A stretch of DNA of 8,559 nucleotides from Dehalococcoidia bacterium UBA1152. Its GTDB lineage: Bacteria > Chloroflexota > Dehalococcoidia > Lucifugimonadales > UBA2962. Positions 1-6,162 of this stretch are shown piece by piece (the first letter of the stretch is position 1; the number at the start of each line of letters is the position of its first letter). The DNA lies in contig DBZU01000058.1 of assembly GCA_002311285.1 (NCBI GenBank), positions 440 to 8,998 of the forward strand, given 5' to 3'. The notes under the pieces are model-generated. The model did not search any database. It saw only the letters and a list, made by a program, of their open reading frames with translations, and was not told where the DNA came from. Both the position numbers and the translations under genes were made by a program.

Positions 1-71
1 GCGGGAGACGGGACTCGAACCCGCGACAGCTTGCTTGGGAAGCAAGGACTCTACCACTGAGTTACTCCCGC
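1..71 (-). tRNA. tRNA-Gly, anticodon CCC
   Basis: Read on the minus strand, the sequence folds as a complete cloverleaf. The 7-bp acceptor stem is GCGGGAG with CTCCCGC, the D-stem is ACTC/GAGT, the anticodon stem is CTTGC/GCAAG around a TTCCCAA loop, and the T-arm is GCGGG-TTCGAGT-CCCGT. The anticodon is CCC, which reads GGG (glycine). The discriminator base and any encoded CCA lie beyond the left edge of the window, so they cannot be seen. The gene is transcribed away from the kelch gene to its right. Confidence 0.95.
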
Positions 72-379
72 TTTCATATCATCGTTTCATATCTTCAAGG
101 TTGACTTTTTGGTTCGTATATTTTTTTATATTCGGTGGTGATTTTATTTGATGGAAAATTTTAAAAAATAATAAGGCCTTAAAATGCTCATTGTCGAATT
201 ATTTCAATACTGCTTCTTAATTACAACATAATAATATTTCCACATTTTCAAACTTCCTTTTAAGAGTATCTTGTAGAGCCGAAATCCACTAATGAAAATC
301 TTTATCCGTTAGTTTAGTTGATGACTTTTTAGGAGCCAATGGTGTTAGTATCTTTAAACTCCTTTTCGAACTTCATTTG
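72..379. other. Intergenic stretch without a recognised gene
   Basis: This AT-rich spacer lies between the divergent tRNA-Gly and kelch lipoprotein genes. I see no coding frame with family resemblance on either strand. It holds a 9-nt direct repeat (TTTCATATC at 72-80 and 85-93) next to the tRNA, an 8-nt palindrome AAGGCCTT at 173-180, and an AGGAG-like motif at 331-335 only 3 nt before a 14-codon ATG frame (339-383). None of these is strong enough to annotate by function. The tRNA-Gly promoter must lie here, but I could not pick out a convincing one. Confidence 0.5.
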
Positions 380-409
380 TTGACTACAAAGATGATGTTA
401 TTGTAAGTT
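380..409 (+). promoter_or_regulatory. Candidate promoter of the first kelch gene
   Basis: TTGACT at 380-385 resembles a -35 box. TAAGTT at 404-409 is a weak -10 box after an 18-nt spacer. Taken alone this is poor evidence. It gains weight because the second kelch gene has a matching arrangement at 7954-7982, with a related local sequence (GTTA-TTGTAA-GTT) around the -10 box and a shared leader after it. No experimental support exists here. Confidence 0.35.
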
Positions 410-430
410 GAATCGGATTAAACCGATATT

Positions 431-460
431 CACTGGATAATCAAATACTTTAGGAATTTA
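431..460 (+). promoter_or_regulatory. Conserved leader and ribosome binding site of kelch gene 1
   Basis: The stretch CACTGGATAATCAAAT (431-446), followed by AGGA at 452-455 and AATTTA, matches the region just before the second kelch gene (7996-8026) with few changes. AGGA is a plausible Shine-Dalgarno sequence. It sits 8 nt before TTG at 464 and 5 nt before CTG at 461. A small 5-bp hairpin, ATCGG/CCGAT with a 6-nt loop, lies just upstream at 412-427. Confidence 0.5.
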
Positions 461-463
461 CTG

Positions 464-2140
464 TTGCTAAATCATAATTTATTTCTAACCATTTCATTAT
501 TAGTTTTGTCCATTTTTGTATTTGCGTGCGGAGGTAGTGAATCAACAAAAGATTCCGGTTCCGCAAGTTTAGACTCTTCCGTGTCTGAAGCAACCACCCA
601 AGGCAACACGTCAACCATCGTCAGCGAATCAATTTTGCTAAATCCTATGGTCGAAAACAGGCAGGATTACGAGTTAGTCGTATTGTCTGATGGAAGATTA
701 CTATCACTTGGCGGCCGAGGAGTATCACATGGCGGCGACTCTTCTGGTAATGCTCTTGACACAACAGAAGTCTATGACCCTGTAAACGATAAATGGACAT
801 CGTCAGGACCAATGCGTAAGTGGAAAACTTGGCCAAGTGCAGTTGAATTAGCAGATGGCACAGTATTAGTCGCAGGAGGTGCCATCCAAAGAGAGAGTAC
901 ATCGCTCGCAGAAATCTGGGATCCGAATACAGGCGAATGGGTTAAGGCAGCTTCTATGAACATAGCAAGAAATTATTACACGTTAATTAACCTTGAAGAT
1001 GGTCGAGCAATAGCTGTTGGTGGAGCTGATGAAAACGAAACTGATACCTCAACAACAGAAATATATGACCCTGCAGCAGACACCTGGACATTAATTGATC
1101 CTATGGGTGATAAACGAATATGGCATACCAGCACAGTATTAAGTGACGGTCGTATACTTATAACCGGCGGTGGTCACCGTGATGGCCCTTTTCTAAAAAG
1201 CGCTGAAATTTTCGATCCAGCTACTGAAAAATGGCAATATGCTGGGGAAATGAACGTTTCCAGATCTCATCATACAGCAACATTAATGACAGATGGTCGC
1301 GTATTAGTTGTGGGAGGTATAGGCAGCAAAAAGAATACTTCCGAAATATATGACCCAGTAACAAACACCTGGGGCTCAGTTACAGAAACTACAAGTCCAA
1401 GATCCGAGCATATTGCAATAGCAAATTCAGACGGGTCAGTATTAGTTGCAGGCGGTACAGGCTTTCAACAAACAATGGAATTATATGATCCAATCTCTAA
1501 TACTTGGACTGAAGTCGGCAATATGCATTTCAGCAGAGCTCGGTTCCATGCTTATAAAAGAAATGATAATTCCATTATGCTGATAGGTGGCCAAGGAATT
1601 GAAAGAGTTCTGGCTGAAACTGAAGTAGTCAACATAACGCTTGCTAATCGAACTCAAGCTGAGTTAGATGCTAATGCAGAAGCAGCAAGATCTGGAGTTC
1701 AGGAAGTCGCTCTTAATGCTACTCCAACTCCCCAGCCAACACCTACTCCAAAGCCTGAACGTAAAACTGTAACAGGTGAAGGCATGGAGTTCGACTTTCC
1801 TGAAGCTATTGAATCCGACTCGTCTGGAAATACGATTATCCCGCTGGGTAATCCTGTTAAATTGGCTTTGGGACAATCCGTAATTAGCCCTGATCCTGGG
1901 TCTGGTACAAATGGCAAATTTGAAGCACTTATATCAGACGATCGAGAAAACGGCGGCACCGCTGTCGTCAAAATCAAGATTAGAATGGCATTATTTGAAC
2001 AGGGCTCAGTAGACTTGACTTTGGAAGCAGGAGGAGGTCCTGCGGCCAAGAAATTAGGAAGACATTGGGTAGGAGTCATAGACTTAGAATATGACTCAGA
2101 TAATAATCCAATTGCTACAGTAGTAATTTTCGTGCCTTAG
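464..2140 (+). CDS. Kelch-repeat lipoprotein, complete (paralogue 1)
   Basis: Predicted exported lipoprotein of 558 residues. The N-terminus is a hydrophobic signal ending in a lipobox-like FVFA-C, so Cys22 would be lipidated and the protein anchored outside the cytoplasmic membrane. A Ser/Thr-rich spacer (about 23-58) leads to six clear kelch-type blades at about 73-117, 128-165, 176-214, 225-263, 274-308 and 320-354. Each shows the pattern DGR..hhGG, then TEhYDP...W. A weaker seventh follows at about 367-390, so a six- or seven-bladed propeller is likely. A Thr/Pro linker (about 420-431) then joins a C-terminal domain of about 125 residues that I do not recognise. Kelch propellers usually bind proteins or glycans; the partner here is unknown. 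The start is uncertain: the paralogue at 8027 begins with ATG at the position equivalent to CTG 461 here, so initiation is either at CTG 461 or, with better spacing to AGGA, at TTG 464. Monocistronic by appearance. Confidence 0.9.
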   Translation: MLNHNLFLTISLLVLSIFVFACGGSESTKDSGSASLDSSVSEATTQGNTSTIVSESILLNPMVENRQDYELVVLSDGRLLSLGGRGVSHGGDSSGNALDTTEVYDPVNDKWTSSGPMRKWKTWPSAVELADGTVLVAGGAIQRESTSLAEIWDPNTGEWVKAASMNIARNYYTLINLEDGRAIAVGGADENETDTSTTEIYDPAADTWTLIDPMGDKRIWHTSTVLSDGRILITGGGHRDGPFLKSAEIFDPATEKWQYAGEMNVSRSHHTATLMTDGRVLVVGGIGSKKNTSEIYDPVTNTWGSVTETTSPRSEHIAIANSDGSVLVAGGTGFQQTMELYDPISNTWTEVGNMHFSRARFHAYKRNDNSIMLIGGQGIERVLAETEVVNITLANRTQAELDANAEAARSGVQEVALNATPTPQPTPTPKPERKTVTGEGMEFDFPEAIESDSSGNTIIPLGNPVKLALGQSVISPDPGSGTNGKFEALISDDRENGGTAVVKIKIRMALFEQGSVDLTLEAGGGPAAKKLGRHWVGVIDLEYDSDNNPIATVVIFVP

Positions 2141-2148
2141 ACTGTACG

Positions 2149-2205
2149 TGGAGCCAACAGGAGAACTCGAACCGCCGACTTGCTATTTACTAAACGGTTG
2201 CTCTA
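2149..2205 (-). pseudogene. Relic of a tRNA-Thr gene (3' portion only)
   Basis: Minus strand. The sequence reads from a D-arm end (TAGAGC), through a decayed anticodon arm, GTCGGCGG and a TTCGAGT T-loop, to GTTGGCT plus CCA. This matches the 3' three quarters of a bacterial tRNA-Thr with a U discriminator. The 5' acceptor strand and most of the D-arm are absent. The anticodon position reads AGT, which would be Thr, but the anticodon stem has at least two mismatches and the T-stem has one plus a wobble pair. It cannot make a normal tRNA. Its broken 5' end joins the epimerase relic directly and supplies that frame's stop codon. Confidence 0.75.
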
Positions 2206-2349
2206 AATGTCTGCTTGTACTGTTCTTATTCCTTCGATATTAGTACGATGTAACGCGATCAGCTCATAGTTGCCAAGTTGTTCCAGTTTTTCTTTTACGA
2301 GTTCGCCTATTAAGCCACTCATTCCAGTTATTAGAACCTTAGTTGTCAT
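2203..2349 (-). pseudogene. N-terminal relic of an NAD(P)-dependent epimerase/dehydratase
   Basis: Minus-strand frame of 48 codons starting at ATG 2349, with AGGA placed 7 nt upstream. It begins MTTKVLITGMSGLIG, the first beta strand and glycine-rich loop (TGxxGxxG) of the extended short-chain dehydrogenase Rossmann fold that binds NAD(P). It continues as a plausible helix and second strand (ELIALHR) and a third strand (VQADI), then ends at TAG. Family members are about 280-330 residues, so roughly 85 percent is missing, including the YxxxK catalytic motif. The stop lies in sequence recognisable as tRNA-Thr D-arm, so the truncation is a recombination joint and not a point mutation. The start lies 9 nt after the dehydrogenase relic's stop, so the two were probably an operon. 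Confidence 0.75.
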
Positions 2350-2358
2350 GTTTTTATC

Positions 2359-2487
2359 CTAGAATTCTATGAGTGCTCTTCCAGCGATTTTCCCATTTTC
2401 GAGATCATCTATAGCTGTTAGAGCATCCTTCAATGCATAACTTCTCGTGACTAATTTATCTAGAGGGAAGTATGATCCTCTGTCTTT
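2359..2487 (-). pseudogene. C-terminal relic of a zinc-binding (MDR) alcohol dehydrogenase
   Basis: Minus-strand frame of 42 codons ending at TAG (2359-2361). The sense part includes YFPLDKLVTRSY, then AIDDLENGKIAGRALIEF, which matches the typical C-terminal end of medium-chain zinc-dependent dehydrogenases (LPLDxLVTRxYxL, then GKxxGRxVI). Upstream the frame meets TGA at 2488-2490 and I see no resemblance beyond it, so the left joint of the scar is near 2488. The remaining 300 or so residues, with both zinc sites and the NAD-binding fold, are gone. It is followed after 9 nt by the epimerase relic on the same strand. Confidence 0.7.
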
Positions 2488-2553
2488 TCAAGTTAACGTT
2501 TAATGAGAGAGGTGTTTTTGTTTAAACCTAACACATTACTTTATACTTATTAA

Positions 2554-2620
2554 ACACCTAGATTAGTATTGGACCGTTATAGGCTTCTATTTTTATGCAA
2601 TTCTTAGCTTTTCTAGGTGT
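2554..2620. repeat. 9-bp perfect inverted repeat upstream of the PLP-enzyme gene
   Basis: ACACCTAGA at 2554-2562 and TCTAGGTGT at 2612-2620 are exact reverse complements separated by 49 nt. The right arm lies 32 nt before the start codon of the PLP-enzyme gene and 18 nt before its AGAGG. Possible readings are an operator for a dimeric regulator with distant half-sites, a leader RNA stem, or the ends of a very small decayed element. No flanking target duplication is obvious. Confidence 0.4.
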
Positions 2621-2652
2621 ATCTTATTATTACAATCTAGAGGTTTTTATCT

Positions 2653-3798
2653 ATGAGTAATTGGGGAGAAATTTACAAATCAATTGGAGTACAACCAATA
2701 ATTAACGCAATTGGAAGTGTGACTATGCTTGGAGGATCAACTTCAGTGCAAGAAGTAAAAGAAGCTATGGATGCAGCCGATTCCAGTTATGTACCCATGA
2801 TGGAATTAGAAGAAAAAGCTGGATATCAGATTGCAAAGTTCACTAACGTTCCAGCAGCATATGTGACTTCTGGCGCAGGCTCTGCGCTGACTTTGGCTAC
2901 CGCAGCTTTTATGGCAGGAGACAATGATGATTTTACAGAGCAACTCCCGGACACTACCGGAATGAAGAATGAAATATTGATCCAAAGAAAACAACATTAT
3001 TGGTACGACCGTTGTCTTGAACTAGCAGGGGCAAAACTTGTCACATTTGGATCGGAAGATGAAACCACAAAAGCAGACCTTGAAAAAGCGATAACAGACA
3101 AAACCGTAGCTGTTCATTACTATGCTGAAGAGCAACGGATAGATCCTAAGGCTTTATCCCTAGAAGATACCATAGAAATAGCAAAGAAAAATAATTTGTA
3201 TGTATTAGTAGACGCTGCAGGACAAATCTACCCACTAGAAAATATTGGTAAATATGTCAGGATGGGGGCAGATATTCAATGCGTGGCTGCTAAATACTTA
3301 GGTGCTCCTCATTCAGTAGGTTTTGCACTCGGCACAAAAGAAGCCATACGCAAATTATCTCTACAGTCATTTATTGGATATGAAGGTAGAAGAATCCGGG
3401 GAGTTGGAAGGCCACAAAAGGTGGATAGACAAGAGATAATAGGCTGCGTTGTCGCCGTAGAGAGATGGATGAGCTTAAATCACGAAGAACGTTTAAGCAA
3501 AGCCGAGACTATGACCCAAACAATAATCGATAAGATCAAGCACATACCGACCATCGATGTAACGATGATAGAAAATATCCTTGGAGTTCAACCCTTTGGG
3601 TTGACTATTACACCCAATTCCAAAGCGGACTTCACAGTGGAAGATTTAGTAGAAAAATTAAAATCAGGCAATCCTCCTATTTGGACCAGAAAAGCTTTCT
3701 TTGCGAAAGAAGGTGAAGACTATATGGAAATCCATATGTTTGGGTTAAACCCAGGAGAAGAAAAAATAGTGGGTGATCGGATAGTAGAGGCGCTCTAA
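2653..3798 (+). CDS. SelA/DgaE-like PLP-dependent enzyme
   Basis: Cytoplasmic fold-type I PLP enzyme of 381 residues. It resembles the family that includes selenocysteine synthase (SelA) and D-glucosaminate-6-phosphate ammonia-lyase (DgaE). Visible landmarks: an N-terminal INAIGSVTMLGGS, the turn SGAGSAL (73-79) expected to hold the PLP phosphate, VDAAG with Asp187 to pair with the pyridine nitrogen, and Lys214 in AAKYLGAPHSVGF, the likely Schiff-base lysine at the position of GGKxxxGPxSxG in relatives. The length suits DgaE-like enzymes and is short for true SelA. No selB, selD or tRNA-Sec is nearby, so selenocysteine synthesis is unlikely. The natural substrate cannot be told from sequence. 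ATG 2653 is preceded by AGAGG at 2639-2643 with 9 nt spacing. It appears monocistronic; the next gene is tRNA-Ile 79 nt downstream. Confidence 0.85.
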   Translation: MSNWGEIYKSIGVQPIINAIGSVTMLGGSTSVQEVKEAMDAADSSYVPMMELEEKAGYQIAKFTNVPAAYVTSGAGSALTLATAAFMAGDNDDFTEQLPDTTGMKNEILIQRKQHYWYDRCLELAGAKLVTFGSEDETTKADLEKAITDKTVAVHYYAEEQRIDPKALSLEDTIEIAKKNNLYVLVDAAGQIYPLENIGKYVRMGADIQCVAAKYLGAPHSVGFALGTKEAIRKLSLQSFIGYEGRRIRGVGRPQKVDRQEIIGCVVAVERWMSLNHEERLSKAETMTQTIIDKIKHIPTIDVTMIENILGVQPFGLTITPNSKADFTVEDLVEKLKSGNPPIWTRKAFFAKEGEDYMEIHMFGLNPGEEKIVGDRIVEAL

Positions 3799-3877
3799 AA
3801 ATACAATGCGCCATCCACTTTCGTTCTATCATAATAAGCCGCCATTTAATAATATTAACTTCAACAAATAAATTTAT

Positions 3878-3954
3878 GGGCCAGTAGCTCAGTCGGTTAG
3901 AGCGCAGTCCTGATAAGACTGAGGTCCGTGGTTCGAGTCCACGTTGGCCCACCA
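3878..3954 (+). tRNA. tRNA-Ile, anticodon GAT, with encoded CCA
   Basis: Full 77-nt cloverleaf. The acceptor stem is GGGCCAG with TTGGCCC (one G-U pair at the base), the D-arm is GCTC...GAGC, the anticodon stem is CAGTC/GACTG around CTGATAA, and the T-arm is CGTGG-TTCGAGT-CCACG. The discriminator is A3951 and CCA is at 3952-3954. Anticodon GAT reads ATC and ATT (isoleucine). It is the intact relative of the two D-arm-less copies at 5971 and 7795, and its 3' flank is shared with the latter. Confidence 0.96.
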
Positions 3955-4020
3955 TAACTTTTTGAACTTAAATTCAGACATTCTGCACCAATCTTACTTT
4001 TTGATATTTGAAAATAAACT
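3952..4020 (+). repeat. 3' flank of tRNA-Ile duplicated at 7856-7924
   Basis: From the CCA end of tRNA-Ile onward, 69 nt align without gaps to 7856-7924 with 10 differences by my count. The first 26 nt are identical. Beyond 4020 the two diverge. This non-coding stretch therefore travelled together with the tRNA when the copy at 7795 was made, or was homogenised later. Confidence 0.8.
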
Positions 4021-4084
4021 GCGTTTTTACAATTAACAATCAATATGTATTAAAGTTTGTCTGATCTGACTTTTGATTTCTTCG

Positions 4085-4183
4085 ATGTTGGGAAAAATAA
4101 ATGGATTCTACAGCCACCGAGCTGGAATGCCCGTATATCATCCACCTCAAACAGGCTACTTGATGTTATGGTTCAATAATTAA
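4085..4183 (+). CDS. Short unrecognised frame coupled to recN
   Basis: A 32-codon frame starting at ATG 4085, with an in-frame TGA at 4067-4069, so at most 37 sense codons are possible. It contains GFYSHRAGMPVYHPPQTGYL and ends in a TAA whose last base is the first base of the recN ATG (TAATG). The composition looks protein-like (Gly, Pro, His and aromatics) and the stop/start overlap is the arrangement of translationally coupled genes. No Shine-Dalgarno sequence precedes the ATG. It may be a small real protein or the C-terminal remnant of a larger gene once in an operon with recN and cut off by the tRNA-Ile flank. I do not recognise the family. Confidence 0.4.
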   Translation: MLGKINGFYSHRAGMPVYHPPQTGYLMLWFNN

Positions 4184-5901
4184 TGCTGAAACTTTTATCC
4201 ATATCCAATTTCGCTATCATCGATCATCTTGAGTTAGAAATAGGCCCAGGACTAAATGTTTTTACTGGCGAAACCGGTGCAGGCAAGTCTATTATCATCG
4301 ATGCATTAAGTTTAGTGATTGGGCAAAAAACTGACAGGTCAGCCATTCAACATGGCCATAAGGACGCTCAGATAGAGGCTGTGTTTGAATTGACGAGTTA
4401 TCAAAAAGATCAAATAAAAACATTAATTGACATTGAAATAGACAATGAAATTATTTTGTCTAGAAGAATTAATGAACGGAGGTCGGTGTGCCGGATTGAC
4501 GGGATGATCGTCAGGGTAGGTGTTTTACAAAACATTGGGATGATAGTTTGCGAGATACACGGTCAAGGCGACCAAGCATACTTAGTTAATAGTGACCAGC
4601 AGCTGTTGGTTTTAGATGAGTATGGACAAATTCAAGACACAAGAAAACAGATGAACGAAGAGTTTAATAGGCTTAAGGCGATGCGAGAAGAAATCATGAA
4701 ACTTGAACAGCAACGCTCGCAGTCGCAAGAACGGGCGGAGCTAGTTCATTTTCAGATGAATGAAATTAGCTCGGCTCAGGTTGATGTGAATGAAGAATCT
4801 GGTTTAAAGTCGGCTATAGACAGGTTTTCAAATGCCTTAGAATTAAAACGTTTAGTTACGCAAGCAATACAAATTTTTTCTGGTGATGAAAATGACAGCC
4901 GGTTGTCTGTGGAGAATCTTTTAAGAGAAGGGGGAGCATTCTTGGAGCATGTATACAAGATAGACTCCTCTACTAAGTCGCTAACAGAATTAGCAGAAAA
5001 CTCACTTTTCAACATTGAAGATGTTGTTCGTAGACTGCGTGATTATGAAAATTCAATCGAAGTAAACCCCGTTGAGTTGGAGCGACTAGAAGAGAGGGTG
5101 GTCATCCTGAATGAGATGAAAAGAAAATACGGAAACACTCTTCAAGAAGTTGTCAGGTATAGAGATAAGATTAAATTAGAATTAGAGGAATTGGATACCT
5201 CAGAAAACAAAATACAAAATCTGCGGGAAATACAAATCGAACAAAAACGCCGCCTCAGCATAATAGCATCAACTTTATCTATTAAGCGAAAGAAGCTCTC
5301 AAAACTCCTGGAAACAAAAGTAGAGTCCTATTTAAAGGGTGTTGGAATGAAAAATGCTCAGTTTAAAGTGCTGATAGATAACAGGAAAGACGAAGAGGGT
5401 TTACCCGTTTCCGTAAACGGAAATACCGATAGTTATTCATATGGACCGGATGGTATAGATGAAGTGAAAATGCTTTTCTTGGCAAACAAAAATCATTCTC
5501 CATTGCCGCTGTCTCAGGTTGCCTCTGGTGGAGAATTATCTAGAATAATGTTGGCAATTTTTGTAACGGTTAATAGCAGCGACGCAAAGTCCACTTTAGT
5601 TTTTGATGAAATAGACTCTGGAGTAGGAGGCAGGACGGGAACAATAATAGGGCAAAAACTGAGAGATTTATCAAATCAACGCCAGGTTATATGTGTTACA
5701 CACCTACCTCAGCTAGCAAGTTTTGCAAATAACCACTGGTCTATCATAAAAAAAGAATCAAATGACAGGATTATTGTAAGCGCATGTCTCTTAAAGGGAG
5801 ATGAGGTCGTGAAGGAGCTTGGGTTAATGATCGCTTCCGGCGATAAGACCTCTGATATAGCTGCACGTGCAATGATTGATCAGGCCAAGTCACAAGTTTA
5901 G
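4183..5901 (+). CDS. recN: DNA repair protein RecN
   Basis: Complete 572-residue SMC-like ATPase that acts early in recombinational repair of double-strand breaks, where it gathers DNA ends for RecA-dependent exchange. The N-terminal lobe shows LLSISNFAIIDHLELEI and the Walker A motif GETGAGKS (29-36). A central coiled-coil section rich in Glu, Lys, Arg and Gln (about 150-390) follows. The C-terminal lobe has the ABC signature SGGELSR (448 onward), Walker B with LVFDEIDSGVGG (catalytic pair Asp475-Glu476) and the switch VTHLPQLASFA. Length is normal for the family (about 550-570). ATG 4183 is chosen because the protein begins MLKLLSISNFAI as in relatives. No Shine-Dalgarno sequence precedes it; the TAATG overlap with the short upstream frame suggests coupling. 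The promoter may lie upstream of 4085 or transcription may run through from tRNA-Ile; neither is proven. A tRNA-Ile-type repeat begins 7 nt after the stop codon. Confidence 0.96.
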   Translation: MLKLLSISNFAIIDHLELEIGPGLNVFTGETGAGKSIIIDALSLVIGQKTDRSAIQHGHKDAQIEAVFELTSYQKDQIKTLIDIEIDNEIILSRRINERRSVCRIDGMIVRVGVLQNIGMIVCEIHGQGDQAYLVNSDQQLLVLDEYGQIQDTRKQMNEEFNRLKAMREEIMKLEQQRSQSQERAELVHFQMNEISSAQVDVNEESGLKSAIDRFSNALELKRLVTQAIQIFSGDENDSRLSVENLLREGGAFLEHVYKIDSSTKSLTELAENSLFNIEDVVRRLRDYENSIEVNPVELERLEERVVILNEMKRKYGNTLQEVVRYRDKIKLELEELDTSENKIQNLREIQIEQKRRLSIIASTLSIKRKKLSKLLETKVESYLKGVGMKNAQFKVLIDNRKDEEGLPVSVNGNTDSYSYGPDGIDEVKMLFLANKNHSPLPLSQVASGGELSRIMLAIFVTVNSSDAKSTLVFDEIDSGVGGRTGTIIGQKLRDLSNQRQVICVTHLPQLASFANNHWSIIKKESNDRIIVSACLLKGDEVVKELGLMIASGDKTSDIAARAMIDQAKSQV

Positions 5902-5907
5902 TTATAT

Positions 5908-6034
5908 AGGAATAATTTTTATAAATTAAAGATACTGTCAACTATAACGGTTAATATTCGTACTGGTATGGGGGCAATAGAACGCAGTCCTGATAAGACT
6001 GAGGTCCGTGGTTCGAGTCCACGCTGGCCCACCA
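5908..6034 (+). repeat. 127-nt repeat, copy A, containing a D-arm-less tRNA-Ile
   Basis: Aligns without any gap to 7732-7858, with 13 differences in 127 positions by my count (about 90 percent identity). The first 63 nt are AT-rich (AGGAATAATTTTTATAAATT...) and are not found before the intact tRNA-Ile at 3878. The last 64 nt are a tRNA-Ile copy. The left edge falls 7 nt after the recN stop. To the right of CCA this copy does not show the flank shared by the other two, except for a loose match around 6104-6128 (AACTGC, then ACAATCAATA-GTAT, as at 4018-4050). Confidence 0.85.
5971..6034 (+). pseudogene. tRNA-Ile relic lacking the D-arm (copy A)
   Basis: Relative to tRNA-Ile at 3878, a block of 13 nt covering the D-stem and D-loop is missing. 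The loss lies between two TAG triplets that would flank it, so slippage or recombination between short direct repeats explains it. The anticodon arm (CAGTC-CTGATAA-GACTG) and T-arm are unchanged and the CCA end is present. The 5' acceptor strand GGGGCAA no longer pairs fully with CTGGCCC (two mismatches). Total length is 64 nt. Bacterial tRNAs need the D-arm for their fold, so this is most likely a dead copy, although the perfect anticodon and T arms suggest it is recent or is kept in step with the real gene. Confidence 0.8.
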
Positions 6035-6162
6035 CCCATTTTTAAATACGAATTTGGGATATTTCCATAAATTACTTTTGGGTTTTGTCTCTTCAAAAAC
6101 TGCTTTTTCATATTTTACAATCAATACGTATGGCAACTTTTTGAGGTTCGTAAAGGGTGAAG

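Noticed and set aside
331..375. Another tRNA remnant near 331-375 (GGAGCCAA and TTCGAA on the minus strand)
   Set aside because: The distance between the T-loop-like and acceptor-like words is too great for a tRNA and no stems pair.
331..385. AGGAG plus a 14-codon frame as a leader peptide before kelch gene 1
   Set aside because: The spacing of 3 nt is too short, no regulatory codon run is present, and kelch gene 2 has no equivalent.
1699..2079. Minus-strand frame of 126 codons inside kelch gene 1
   Set aside because: It is antisense to the Thr/Pro linker and C-terminal domain, with low-complexity translation and no start signals.
2653..3798. True selenocysteine synthase (selA)
   Set aside because: The protein is shorter than SelA, the lysine motif fits the wider SelA/DgaE-like family, and no selenocysteine genes or tRNA-Sec are nearby.
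3789..3812. Possible terminator after the PLP-enzyme gene (GGCGC/GCGCC, 14-nt loop)
   Set aside because: The stem is only 5 bp, begins inside the coding sequence and is not followed by a T run, so it is not a convincing intrinsic terminator.
3677..3955. Minus-strand frame beginning MVGQRGLEPRTSVL
   Set aside because: It is a translation of the tRNA-Ile antisense strand plus the end of the PLP-enzyme gene. This phrase is a known artefact of translated tRNA genes.
5951..6136. Minus-strand frame of 61 codons across copy A
   Set aside because: It reads through the antisense of the tRNA-Ile relic, has no ribosome binding site and shows no family resemblance.
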